This document shows, piece after piece, positions 8,402 to 16,212 of a DNA stretch of 19,719 nucleotides. The stretch lies in the NCBI GenBank assembly GCA_937901435.1, contig CALGTJ010000356.1:1-19719 (forward strand), read 5' to 3'. Position numbers and translations under genes: made by a program. This stretch comes from an uncultured Rhodobacter sp. Lineage in GTDB: Bacteria > Pseudomonadota > Alphaproteobacteria > Rhodobacterales > Rhodobacteraceae. Under the pieces are notes generated by a model. That model was not told the origin of the DNA. It saw only the letters and a list, made by a program, of their open reading frames with translations, and did not search any database. Every line of letters starts with the position of its first letter. Position 1 is the first letter of the stretch.

Positions 8402-9393
8402 GTGAAAAACGCGGACCCGTTCTGATCGAATTGGATACAGAACCGACAGTGTCCCCATCCGAGGCACCACCCGTTATAGACGCACCAGAGGCCCCCTCTG
8501 GTGCGGCGATGCAGCGCGTCGCCCGCCTTGCCGCCCGCCCACCGTCGCGTCTGGCGCAGTGGTTCTGGGGCCTGCTGCTGTCGCTGGTCGGCTTTGTGGT
8601 GTCGCTGGCAGCTTGGGATTACGTCAACGGGTTGATCTTGCGAAGTCCGGTATTGGGCGTGATTGCCTTAGGCCTGACGGGGGTGTTCGTGCTGGTTTTG
8701 GCGCTCATCTCTATCCGTGAACTTGCGGCGTTTTCGCGGCTCAAGCGGTTGGACGGGGTGCGCATGGCGGCGGATACGGCGCTGGCCGAGGCCGATCTGG
8801 CGGGGGCAAAACAGGTTTCCACCCGGCTGGAGCGGCTTTATGCGGATCGCGCGGAATTGGACTGGGGCCGGCAGCGGGTGTCAGAGCGGTTGGGCGATCT
8901 CTTTGATGCGGATGGTGTTTTGGGTCTGGTCGAGACGGAGTTGCTGGCCCCGTTGGACGCCGCCGCACGCGAAGAGATTGAAAGCGCGGCGCGTCAGGTG
9001 GCCACGGTGACGGCGATTGTCCCGTTGGCGCTGGCGGATGTGTTTACGGCGCTGACGTCGAACCTGCGGATGATCCGGCGGATTGCCGAGATTTATGGCG
9101 GGCGCTCTGGCACCTTTGGCAGTTGGCGGCTGACGCGGACGGTGATGACGCATCTGGTGGCGACGGGGGCCGTGGCCGTGGGTGACGATCTGATCGGCTC
9201 GATTGCGGGGGGTGGTGTTCTGTCCAAGATCTCGCGCCGCTTTGGCGAAGGTGTGGTGAACGGGGCCCTGACCGCGCGGGTTGGTGGGGCCGCGATGGAG
9301 GTGTGCCGTCCCTTGCCGTTCCGCACGCAACGGCGTCCGTCTGTGACCGGGCTTGTCCGGCGGGCGTTGACGGGTCTCTTTGGCAATCTCTGA
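8398..9393 (+). CDS. ycjF: YcjF family membrane protein (DUF697/TIGR01620)
   Basis: Partner of YcjX in many proteobacteria; function unknown. The 331-residue product has an acidic, Pro-rich cytoplasmic start (about residues 10–37), two membrane helices (about 54–80 and 84–107), a charged middle, and a C-terminal Ala/Gly-rich DUF697 region (about 195–310, around LADVFTALTSNLRMIRRIAEIYGG). The ATG at 8398 is chosen because GGAGGG lies just upstream (from 8388) and the ATGA overlaps the acetyltransferase stop. A GTG at 8383 would add five residues only. It ends the ycjX operon; ileS has its own promoter downstream. Confidence 0.85.
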   Translation: MSEKRGPVLIELDTEPTVSPSEAPPVIDAPEAPSGAAMQRVARLAARPPSRLAQWFWGLLLSLVGFVVSLAAWDYVNGLILRSPVLGVIALGLTGVFVLVLALISIRELAAFSRLKRLDGVRMAADTALAEADLAGAKQVSTRLERLYADRAELDWGRQRVSERLGDLFDADGVLGLVETELLAPLDAAAREEIESAARQVATVTAIVPLALADVFTALTSNLRMIRRIAEIYGGRSGTFGSWRLTRTVMTHLVATGAVAVGDDLIGSIAGGGVLSKISRRFGEGVVNGALTARVGGAAMEVCRPLPFRTQRRPSVTGLVRRALTGLFGNL

Positions 9394-9677
9394 CGGTGTC
9401 TTGACCAAAATGGCGCGTGCCTGCGGCCCACGGCTGGTTTTCCCGCCCCGCAAAAGCGGTGCGGCGCCGCCCGGACACAGCGTGACGCGATGACGCAAAC
9501 CGCCGCTTGTCCTATGCCGGGTGCAGTTCTATAACGCGTCCATGATGTTCCGCATTGCCATCATCATTCGAATTACGTGCCCGGCGCTCTGATCCATCGA
9601 GCCGCCGGGACAAGGCGTATGACCCATCCGCGCCGCCCCTTCACCCTGACATTTTCCGTTTCCAAGGACGCGAACCG
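9394..9677. other. Intergenic region between ycjF and ileS
   Basis: This 284-base gap holds a short perfect palindrome GCGGCGCCGC (9461–9470), the candidate ileS promoter, and an ileS leader of about 135 bases. Reading frames here have no recognisable product. An in-frame upstream start for ileS at 9555 exists but adds a Ser/Arg/Pro-rich stretch not typical of the enzyme. I see no T-box or other recognisable riboswitch. Confidence 0.6.
9507..9535 (+). promoter_or_regulatory. Candidate sigma-70 promoter of ileS
   Basis: TTGTCC (9507–9512) and TATAAC (9530–9535) are separated by 17 bases. The −35 matches the consensus at four of six positions and the −10 at five of six. Transcription would begin near 9542, giving an untranslated leader of about 135 bases. 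Confidence 0.55.
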
Positions 9678-12629
9678 ATGAGCGCCGAGACGCCTGACTA
9701 TAAAGACACCCTACGCCTGCCTGTCACCGATTTCCCCATGCGCGCGGGCTTGCCCAAGCGAGAGCCCGAGTGGCTGGAAAAATGGGCCAGGATTGGTGTG
9801 TATGACCGCCTGCGCGAGAAAGAGGGGCGCACGTCCTTTACCCTGCACGATGGCCCGCCCTATGCGAACGGGCATTTGCACATCGGTCATGCGCTGAACA
9901 AGATCCTCAAGGATATGGTGGTGCGCAGCCAGCAGATGATGGGCCATGACGCGCGCTATATCCCCGGTTGGGATTGCCACGGTCTGCCGATTGAATGGAA
10001 GATCGAGGAAAAATACCGCAACAAGGGGCAGGACAAGGACGCGGTCGACATCGTCGAGTTCCGCCGCGAATGCCGCGAATTCGCCGAGGGCTGGATCGGC
10101 ATCCAGCGCGACGAGTTCAAACGGCTGGGCGTCACCGGCAACTGGGACGACCCCTATCTGACGATGAATTTCCATGCCGAACGTGTGATCGCAGAGGAAT
10201 TCCAGAAGTTCCTGATGAACGGCACGCTCTATCAGGGATCCAAGCCTGTGATGTGGTCGCCCGTGGAAAAGACCGCGTTGGCTGAGGCCGAGGTTGAGTA
10301 TCACGACCATCAGAGCCACACGATCTGGGTGAAGTTTCCGGTGGTGGATTTCAAGGGCGAGAAAGATATCTTCGCTGGCAAGGTGCAGGTCGTAATCTGG
10401 ACGACCACGCCCTGGACGATCCCGCAGAACCGCGCGATCTGTTTTGGCCCGGGCATCACCTACGGTCTTTACGAGATCATCGGGCGGCCCGAGGAATGCT
10501 GGGCCAATATCGGCGACCGATATCTGGTGGCGGATGCTCTGGCCGATGATATCTTTGCCAAGGCACGGTTGGAAGGCGACATGGTGCGCCGTCTTTGTGA
10601 TGTCTCGTCAGAGGATCTGGCGGCGATGACCTGTGCCCACCCTCTGCGTGGTGCTGCCGAGAATGGCGAGTGGGACTATGACGTTCCCATGCTGCCCGGC
10701 GATCACGTAACGGACGAGGCCGGCACCGGCTTCGTCCACACCGCCCCCAGCCATGGCGCGGACGACTATGAGATCGGTGTGAAATACAAGCTGCCGATGA
10801 CCTATAACGTGCTGGAAGATTCCAGTTTCCGCGCCGATCTGCCGTTCTTTGGCGGCGCTGTGATCTTTGACCATAAGGGCAAGGAAAAGGACGCCAACAA
10901 ACGGGTGATCAACAAGCTGGTCGAGGTCGGTGCCCTGCTGGCGCGTGGCCGGGTCAAGCACAGCTATCCGCATAGCTGGCGCTCCAAGGCTCCGCTGATC
11001 TTCCGCAACACGCCGCAATGGTTTGCTGCCATCGACAAGACGGTGGGCGACGGGCAGGACACCTATGGCACCACGATTCGCGAGCGGGCTTTGCGCAGTA
11101 TCGACGAGTTGGTGACATGGACGCCGAAGACCGGGCGAAACCGGCTTCACTCGATGATCGAGGCGCGCCCTGACTGGGTGCTGTCGCGTCAACGGGCGTG
11201 GGGCGTGCCGCTGACCTGTTTCATCAAGGTCGGTGCCAAGCCGGATGACGCCGATTTCCTGCTGCGCGATCCCGTGGTGAATGCGCGCATCCTAGAGGCC
11301 TTCGAGGCCGAAGGGGCGGATGCGTGGTATAAGGATGGCGCGAAAGAGCGGTTCCTTGGCAGTGACCACAATCCCGAGGACTACACCCAGATTTTCGACA
11401 TTCTTGACGTGTGGTTTGATAGCGGCTCGACTCATGCCTTTGTGCTGCGCGACCGTGCCGATGGCTCAGAGGATGGCATCGCCGATCTGTATCTTGAGGG
11501 CACCGATCAGCATCGCGGGTGGTTCCATTCCTCGATGTTGCAATCCTGTGGCACCAATGGCCGCGCGCCCTATCGCGGGGTGCTGACCCATGGTTTTACG
11601 CTGGACGAGAAGGGCATGAAAATGTCCAAATCGCTGGGCAACACCATCGTGCCGGAAACGGTCGTCAAGCAATACGGCGCGGACATTCTGCGGCTTTGGG
11701 TGGCGCAGGTGGACTTTACCAACGACCAGCGCATCGGGCCGGAAATCCTGAAAGGCGTCGCTGACAGCTATCGACGCCTGCGCAACACCATGCGATTCAT
11801 GCTGGGCAATCTGGATGGGTTCACGGAGGCCGAGCGGGTTGACGCCGCCGTTATGCCAGAGTTGGAACGCTGGGTCCTGCATCGTCTGGCAGAGTTGGAC
11901 AGCAAAGTCCGCGCCGGGTACAAAGCCTATGATTTCCAAGGCGTGTTCCGGGCTTTGTTCGAATTCGCCACGTTGGATCTGTCGTCCTTCTACTTCGATA
12001 TCCGCAAGGACGTCTTGTATTGCGATGGACCCACAGGTCGACGCAATGCGGCGCGCACCGTGCTTGATATCCTCTATCACCGGATGACCACATGGCTTGC
12101 GCCGATCCTTGTCTTTACGATGGAAGAGGTCTGGCTGGAACGCTTTCCGGGTGAGGAAAGTTCTGTCCACCTTCAGGATATCCCAGAGACTCCGGCAGAG
12201 TGGAAAGACCCCGCGCTGGCGGCGAAATGGGACAAGATCCGTCGTGCCCGCAGTGTCGTGACGGGCGCGCTGGAAATCGAGCGGCAGAACAAGGTTATCG
12301 GTTCCTCGCTGGAGGCCGCGCCAACCGTCTTTGTGCAGGATGCAGAGATCATGGCCACCATCGACTCTGTCCCGTTCGAGGATATCTGCATCACCTCCAA
12401 TGTCCTATATTCGACGGTGAATGCCCCTGACAACGCATTCACTCTGGAGGAAACTCCCGGCGTTGCGGTGGTCTTTGAACATGCGACAGGTGAGAAATGC
12501 CAGCGCTGCTGGAAAATCTTGCCAGATGTGGGCACCCATGACCATGCAGGCGTCTGTGGACGCTGCGACGAGGCTCTTGGACACGGGGCGCTGGGACAGG
12601 GCGCGCTGGGCCGTGGGGCGCTGGCATAA
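9678..12629 (+). CDS. ileS: Isoleucyl-tRNA synthetase
   Basis: Class I aminoacyl-tRNA synthetase that charges tRNA-Ile and edits misactivated valine. The 983-residue product has the HIGH signature at residues 68–71, the KMSKS loop at 648–652, and an editing (CP1) insertion between them. A C-terminal zinc site is formed by C941, C944, C960 and C963. These place it with the bacterial zinc-containing IleRS type. The ATG at 9678 has AAGGA nine bases upstream. The last 17 residues form an odd Gly/Ala/Leu tail encoded by three 15-base tandem units (12576–12620). ogt begins 20 bases after the stop and is probably co-transcribed. Confidence 0.97.
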   Translation: MSAETPDYKDTLRLPVTDFPMRAGLPKREPEWLEKWARIGVYDRLREKEGRTSFTLHDGPPYANGHLHIGHALNKILKDMVVRSQQMMGHDARYIPGWDCHGLPIEWKIEEKYRNKGQDKDAVDIVEFRRECREFAEGWIGIQRDEFKRLGVTGNWDDPYLTMNFHAERVIAEEFQKFLMNGTLYQGSKPVMWSPVEKTALAEAEVEYHDHQSHTIWVKFPVVDFKGEKDIFAGKVQVVIWTTTPWTIPQNRAICFGPGITYGLYEIIGRPEECWANIGDRYLVADALADDIFAKARLEGDMVRRLCDVSSEDLAAMTCAHPLRGAAENGEWDYDVPMLPGDHVTDEAGTGFVHTAPSHGADDYEIGVKYKLPMTYNVLEDSSFRADLPFFGGAVIFDHKGKEKDANKRVINKLVEVGALLARGRVKHSYPHSWRSKAPLIFRNTPQWFAAIDKTVGDGQDTYGTTIRERALRSIDELVTWTPKTGRNRLHSMIEARPDWVLSRQRAWGVPLTCFIKVGAKPDDADFLLRDPVVNARILEAFEAEGADAWYKDGAKERFLGSDHNPEDYTQIFDILDVWFDSGSTHAFVLRDRADGSEDGIADLYLEGTDQHRGWFHSSMLQSCGTNGRAPYRGVLTHGFTLDEKGMKMSKSLGNTIVPETVVKQYGADILRLWVAQVDFTNDQRIGPEILKGVADSYRRLRNTMRFMLGNLDGFTEAERVDAAVMPELERWVLHRLAELDSKVRAGYKAYDFQGVFRALFEFATLDLSSFYFDIRKDVLYCDGPTGRRNAARTVLDILYHRMTTWLAPILVFTMEEVWLERFPGEESSVHLQDIPETPAEWKDPALAAKWDKIRRARSVVTGALEIERQNKVIGSSLEAAPTVFVQDAEIMATIDSVPFEDICITSNVLYSTVNAPDNAFTLEETPGVAVVFEHATGEKCQRCWKILPDVGTHDHAGVCGRCDEALGHGALGQGALGRGALA
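12576..12620 (+). repeat. Three 15-base tandem repeats at the 3' end of ileS
   Basis: Three in-frame units (12576–12590, 12591–12605, 12606–12620) encode LGHGA, LGQGA and LGRGA, followed by Leu-Ala and the stop. The third residue varies (His, Gln, Arg) while the rest is constant. They lie just after the last zinc-binding cysteine, outside any conserved domain, and look like slippage expansion of the tail. Confidence 0.8.
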
Positions 12630-12649
12630 GCGCCCCGTTTCATATCTCA

Positions 12650-13090
12650 ATGACCTCTCCGGTCGGGCCGCTTACCATTTGGGCTGGCCCGACCGGGATC
12701 ACCGCGCTGGATTGGGAACATTGCCCGGACGCGGACTGTCCAGCCTTTCTGGCAGAGGCAAAAGACCAGCTATTGGCATATTTTACCAGAGATCGCCAAA
12801 CTTTCGACCTGCCCCTGACCCCGCGCGGATCCGCGTTTCAGCTAGATTTTTACGCGGCGCTCTGTGCCATTCCCTACGGTGAAACGCGCACATACGGTGA
12901 TCTGGCAAAGACCTTAAATGTCTCTGCCCAAGCTATTGGTCAGGCCTGCGGGGCAAACCCGATCCCAATTCTTATACCCTGCCATCGGGTGCTTGGCGCG
13001 AATGGTCTGGGTGGTTTTTCGGGTGCGGGTGGTGTCGAGGCCAAGGTCGCCCTGCTGAAACTCGAAGGCGCAGCCTCGTTGCTCATTTAA
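12650..13090 (+). CDS. ogt: Methylated-DNA–[protein]-cysteine S-methyltransferase (Ogt type)
   Basis: Suicide repair protein that moves the alkyl group from O6-alkylguanine in DNA to its own cysteine. The 146-residue product has a short N-terminal domain and the C-terminal DNA-binding/alkyl acceptor domain, with the PCHRV motif and acceptor Cys111. The helix-turn-helix region is visible around IPYGETRTYGDLAK (about 74–87). The residue aligned with the Arg finger of the family (Arg128 in human MGMT, 17 residues before the acceptor Cys) is Gln94 here. The Cys is intact, so it is not an alkyltransferase-like (ATL) protein. The start ATG lies 20 bases after ileS and lacks a clear ribosome binding site, so expression may rely on coupling to ileS. 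Confidence 0.92.
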   Translation: MTSPVGPLTIWAGPTGITALDWEHCPDADCPAFLAEAKDQLLAYFTRDRQTFDLPLTPRGSAFQLDFYAALCAIPYGETRTYGDLAKTLNVSAQAIGQACGANPIPILIPCHRVLGANGLGGFSGAGGVEAKVALLKLEGAASLLI

Positions 13091-13099
13091 CCGCCTGGC

Positions 13100-13154
13100 T
13101 TTTCATCTTGGCAAAAATACTCTGGGGTGGTCTGGAGGGGTAAAACCCCTCCAG
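13100..13154 (+). repeat. Putative Rhodobacteraceae intergenic hairpin element after ogt
   Basis: An AT-rich box (CATCTTGGCAAAAATACTC, 13104–13122) is followed by a G-rich linker and a perfect 10-base-pair hairpin with arms CTGGAGGGGT (13132–13141) and ACCCCTCCAG (13145–13154) around an AAA loop. I recall very similar box-plus-hairpin sequences between genes in many Rhodobacteraceae genomes, but could not search for them. Only this copy is seen in the window. Confidence 0.5.
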
Positions 13155-13184
13155 TTGATCGGATTGCTTTGGCAATTTGATCAA
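13132..13184. terminator. Double hairpin between convergent ogt and pcs
   Basis: Two stem-loops lie end to end. The first is a perfect 10-base-pair palindrome (13132–13154). The second (13155–13184) pairs TTGATC with GATCAA and ATTGC with GCAAT around a TTTG loop; read as plus-strand RNA its GG/UU step makes wobble pairs, giving 13 continuous pairs. No U-tract follows on the plus strand, so a classical intrinsic terminator is not complete. The position between convergent stops suggests a role in ending transcription or protecting the 3' end. Confidence 0.55.
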
Positions 13185-13194
13185 GCCGTCTAAA

Positions 13195-13890
13195 TCATGC
13201 GGTCCGCTCTGGGATCAACTGTTGCACGATCCCGGCGAAAGTAAGGTACACAGAGGTCAGGATAAGCCCCCAATGCGCCCAGCTTTGCGGGTGAAAATCG
13301 ACCCACGCCGCCCATGCTGCGAAAAAGGTCCATGCCAATGCGATAGGCAAAGACACTATGCGCCAGCGGTCTGTGCGCACCGGATGAATAAACTTCATCG
13401 GGGTGAACATGGCTGCGGCCAGCACAACAACGATCACAAGGATCGCCCAGAAATTGGGTTCAAGCGCGAACATCACGATCACAACCATATTCCACGCAGC
13501 CGGAAAGCCGGAAAAGGAATAATCCTTTGTTTTCATGCGCGTATCAGACATGTATAGGACCGAGGCAAAGGTTATCAGGATGATGCAGATCCACCCGGTC
13601 CAGCCCGGCAACAGCCCGGATTTGAACAGCGCATAGGCCGGGATAAAAATATAGGTCAGATAGTCGACAATCATATCCATGATCACGCCGTCATAATGGG
13701 CGGCATTGGTTTTGACGTCATATTTGCGCGCCAAAGGCCCGTCGATCCCATCCACGATAAAGGCGACCACCAGCCAGACGAACATCAGCCCCCAGCGTTC
13801 ATCGACGGCGGCAAGCATGGCAAGCATGGCAAATATCGCACCAGTTGCGGTGAGGAGGTGCACAGAGAGCGCTTTTATCTGAATGGTCAT
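13195..13890 (-). CDS. pcs: Phosphatidylcholine synthase Pcs
   Basis: Membrane enzyme that condenses choline with CDP-diacylglycerol to give phosphatidylcholine and CMP. The 231-residue product is of family length and strongly hydrophobic, with about seven or eight predicted membrane helices. It carries the CDP-alcohol phosphotransferase motif: DGIDGPLAR, then spaced Gly and two Asp residues in DGVIMDMIVD. The pattern with a longer spacer after AR fits Pcs rather than phosphatidylglycerophosphate or phosphatidylserine synthases. The ATG at 13890 is chosen; an in-frame TTG at 13950 would prepend 20 charged residues. No strong ribosome binding site is seen. The gene stands alone. Confidence 0.93.
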   Translation of the reverse strand: MTIQIKALSVHLLTATGAIFAMLAMLAAVDERWGLMFVWLVVAFIVDGIDGPLARKYDVKTNAAHYDGVIMDMIVDYLTYIFIPAYALFKSGLLPGWTGWICIILITFASVLYMSDTRMKTKDYSFSGFPAAWNMVVIVMFALEPNFWAILVIVVVLAAAMFTPMKFIHPVRTDRWRIVSLPIALAWTFFAAWAAWVDFHPQSWAHWGLILTSVYLTFAGIVQQLIPERTA

Positions 13891-13965
13891 TAAATCGTCA
13901 TGCCGCAAAATCTTGAGACGCGCAAACAGATTGCCGGGTCGTGTTTCCAAAAGGTGGCGCGTACA

Positions 13966-14026
13966 CGCGCCGCTTTATGCGCCCCATCCTCGGCTTTGCC
14001 TGCGGTGGGGCCGGTGGCCGTTGCGC
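13966..14026 (-). repeat. Dispersed structured element, copy A (3' of xerC)
   Basis: About 60 bases that align along most of their length with 18427–18485. The core hairpin is 13981–14011: outer arms GCCCCA / TGGGGC, then CC / GG, inner arms GGC / GCC and a TTT loop, with a single-base bulge and a small asymmetric internal loop. Flanks shared with copy B include a CGCG-x-CGCT block on the left and a GGT-x-GGCC block on the right. It lies about 13 bases past the xerC stop, so it would be in the 3' untranslated part of the xerC transcript. Confidence 0.6.
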
Positions 14027-14038
14027 TTTGTCCTTGTG

Positions 14039-15004
14039 TCATCGTATCGATTTGGGGTGGGTCCGTTCATAGACTTCCATCAGGCGCGCGGTGTCCACGG
14101 CGGTATAGGCTTGGGTCGTGCTTAGCGAGGCGTGGCCCAGCAACTCCTGAATGGCGCGCAGATCCCCGCCTGCGTTCAGCAGGTGAGTCGCGAAAGAATG
14201 GCGCATGGCATGCGGCGTCGCAGTTGCGGGCAGGCCAAGTTGCATCCGCGCCATTTCCATCGTTTTTTGCACGATCCGGGGATTGAGCGTTCCGCCGCGC
14301 GTGCCCCTGAACAAAGGGGCGTCATGTTCCATAGGATGTGGACAGAGGCGAATGTAGGTGGCAACCGCCTGCTTTGCGGCCGGCAGTACCGGGACGATGC
14401 GGGTTTTGTCGCCCTTGCCCGTGATGCGCAGGGTATCAGGCAAAGGGAAATCGGCCCCGGTCAGGCCCAGTGCCTCTGAAATTCGCAGGCCACAGCCGTA
14501 AAGCAGCGTTATTACGGCCATGTCACGGGCGGCGACCCAGGATTTCATCGACTGCAACTCGACCGTGTCGATCATCGCGCGCGCCGCGTCCTCGCTAAGC
14601 GGGCGGGGTAGCTTTTTCTGAAACTTGGGGCTGCGCGTGGATAGAACGGCGGTGGCGTCAAAGCCTTCGCGCTCTGCCAGCCACGCGGTAAAGGTTTTCA
14701 CCGCCGACAGAGACCGGGCCAGAGACCGGGCAGAGACGCCGCGCGCGCGCTCGCTGGCCATCCAGGCGCGCATGTCGCTGACCTTGACGCGGGTCAGGGG
14801 TGCGATCCCGGTGCTGTCGCCGAAATGCCGGGTGAGGAAGGCCAGATAGCCAAGTATATCGGTCTGATAGGCGGTTAATGTGTTCTTGGCTGCACCATCG
14901 AGGGCGCGCAACTGGTCCAGCCAGGTTTTCAGGGCATCGAGCAGGGCAGGGGACAGGGTTACTGTGGCAGCAGGCAGTTTGTTGGCAGCAGTCCGGGCGC
15001 TCAC
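14039..15004 (-). CDS. xerC: Tyrosine recombinase XerC
   Basis: Site-specific recombinase that, with XerD, resolves chromosome dimers at dif. The 321-residue product has an N-terminal SAM-like core-binding domain (about 20–110) and a C-terminal catalytic domain. All active-site residues are visible: R174 (GLRISEAL), K198 (ITGKGDK), H265 and R268 (HAMRH), H291 (LLGHAS) and nucleophile Y300 (QAYTAV). The GTG start at 15004 overlaps the DUF484 stop as GTGA, showing coupling. The DUF484 neighbour favours XerC over XerD, since this pair is widely conserved in proteobacteria. No attachment site or integrase-associated genes are present, so this is a housekeeping recombinase. Confidence 0.92.
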   Translation of the reverse strand: MSARTAANKLPAATVTLSPALLDALKTWLDQLRALDGAAKNTLTAYQTDILGYLAFLTRHFGDSTGIAPLTRVKVSDMRAWMASERARGVSARSLARSLSAVKTFTAWLAEREGFDATAVLSTRSPKFQKKLPRPLSEDAARAMIDTVELQSMKSWVAARDMAVITLLYGCGLRISEALGLTGADFPLPDTLRITGKGDKTRIVPVLPAAKQAVATYIRLCPHPMEHDAPLFRGTRGGTLNPRIVQKTMEMARMQLGLPATATPHAMRHSFATHLLNAGGDLRAIQELLGHASLSTTQAYTAVDTARLMEVYERTHPKSIR

Positions 15005-15711
15005 GACAACCAGCGACGCATGGCGCGTTCAAAGACACCAGCGAAGAAGGTCAAAAGGTCGGTGCCATGGGTTGGCTTGAACTGATGGGGGTCTTCGGAT
15101 CCAAAGACCAACATGCCGGGCAGGCGCCCATTGCCAAGATCGAGGCGCAGACAGGCCTCGGATCGGATCCAGTCGGTCGCCTCGCCATAGATGATTTCGC
15201 AATCGGGCTGGACCTGACGCAATGTCACCTGACGGATCGGGATATTGCGCCCTTGGGTCAGATATCCGTCAATAAAGCCGGGTTCCGCCACGGTAAGCAC
15301 ATCGCCAAGGCGTTTGACCGCCGGATCATCGGCATTCACAGCACTTTCCAGCACCAGATGCAGCGCGTCCAGCCGCAGGATTTCTGCGATTTCACTACCG
15401 AGGTTCGCCAAGAAATCTTCGAACTCGGCTGGATCGAGCATTTTCAGCACGGCGCGGTGGATCTGATTGGTGCCAGAGAGGTTTTCGTAGGCCGCAGCGA
15501 TGACGTTGCGGTGGGTTTCTTCGAGACGGTCTAGGCGTTGTTCCAGCCGTTCCATCGCGATGCCGCGCAGATCGACGATATTGCCGCCCATGATCTTTTC
15601 ATTGGCCGCGATAAGCGCGCTCATCAGATCACGGTCTTCGAGAATGATTTCCGGTTCCGATATTATACGCTCGCGCAGATCGCCTGCGATCAGGGCATTT
15701 TCGCTTTTCAT
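15001..15711 (-). CDS. DUF484 family protein
   Basis: Conserved protein of unknown function commonly encoded just before xerC in proteobacteria. The 236-residue product has an N-terminal helical part with a likely coiled coil (about residues 45–80, rich in Leu, Glu and Arg) and a C-terminal GAF-like domain (about 90–220). The ATG at 15711 has a clear GAGG ribosome binding site upstream. No catalytic residues or membrane segments are apparent. Its stop overlaps the xerC start. A regulatory or structural partner role for the recombinase is a guess from context. Confidence 0.85.
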   Translation of the reverse strand: MKSENALIAGDLRERIISEPEIILEDRDLMSALIAANEKIMGGNIVDLRGIAMERLEQRLDRLEETHRNVIAAAYENLSGTNQIHRAVLKMLDPAEFEDFLANLGSEIAEILRLDALHLVLESAVNADDPAVKRLGDVLTVAEPGFIDGYLTQGRNIPIRQVTLRQVQPDCEIIYGEATDWIRSEACLRLDLGNGRLPGMLVFGSEDPHQFKPTHGTDLLTFFAGVFERAMRRWLS

Positions 15712-16212
15712 GCTGCCTCGTCTTTTTTTATCTTTCCAATGCCCGCGCACAGGCTCGGAAAATTCACTGCCCCTTCCTGACCAATTCTGGTGCTATCCGT
15801 CCAGTCTTTTGTTGGGAAACTGTGTGAATCTTTAGCTTTGCCTCGCCTTGGTGGCGCAGTGGCCACATTAATGAACAAAGGGTTAAGGGCCGTTTTGGAC
15901 ATGGCCGGCGGAATGGATTTGACGCTTTGCACGCCTGAGTTGCGCCTTGGGATGAGGCTTGCGATCAGGGAGAGGCATCGATGTTCGCAGGTAAGTTCCC
16001 GCAAGGGCCCGCTTGAAGTCGGGTATCCAATGGCGCAAACCGAAAGAGGCCGAAAACGGGATGAGAGTGAGGATGATGATGAACATGATGCGCTTGCTCG
16101 CTTTTGTGCCGCTCTTTTGCGTCCAGACCGCGCGCCGTTTGCGGCCTGATTTCAATCGGCCTCTGCGTGGCAAAGCCAATTGTCCGGGGTCAAGCTCAGG
16201 GCAGGCGCGACG
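15712..16212. other. 500-base intergenic region between DUF484 and priA
   Basis: This gap between divergent genes must hold the promoters for both, but I could not place a −35/−10 pair with confidence. Longer reading frames on both strands have no recognisable product. Two small plus-strand ORFs are listed separately because of their start signals or overlap with priA. An 18-base stretch 16181–16198 is similar in style to intergenic filler, but I could not match it to another copy in the window. Confidence 0.5.
15981..16016 (+). CDS. Possible 11-residue leader ORF upstream of priA
   Basis: An ATG at 15981 is preceded by a strong ribosome binding site, GGGAGAGG (15968–15975), five bases before the start. 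It opens an ORF of only 11 codons (MFAGKFPQGPA) and then a stop. It could be a leader peptide, the remnant of a broken gene, or chance. Nothing in the peptide suggests attenuation by a particular amino acid. Confidence 0.2.
   Translation: MFAGKFPQGPA

Noticed and set aside
9555..9677. N-terminal extension of IleRS from an upstream start
   Set aside because: The 41 extra residues are Ser/Arg/Pro-rich and unlike the family; the ATG at 9678 has a ribosome binding site and the normal N-terminus.
13155..13184. TTGATC...GATCAA as an FNR operator
   Set aside because: The half-sites are 18 bases apart instead of the required four; the symmetry is that of a hairpin between convergent genes.
14039..15004. 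Tyrosine recombinase as a sign of an integrated element
   Set aside because: The neighbours are housekeeping genes, the DUF484–xerC pair is conserved, and no attachment repeats or cargo genes are visible.
15790..16149. A 119-codon plus-strand frame in the DUF484–priA gap
   Set aside because: No ribosome binding site, no recognisable domain and an abrupt change from mixed to highly charged composition; not supported as a gene.
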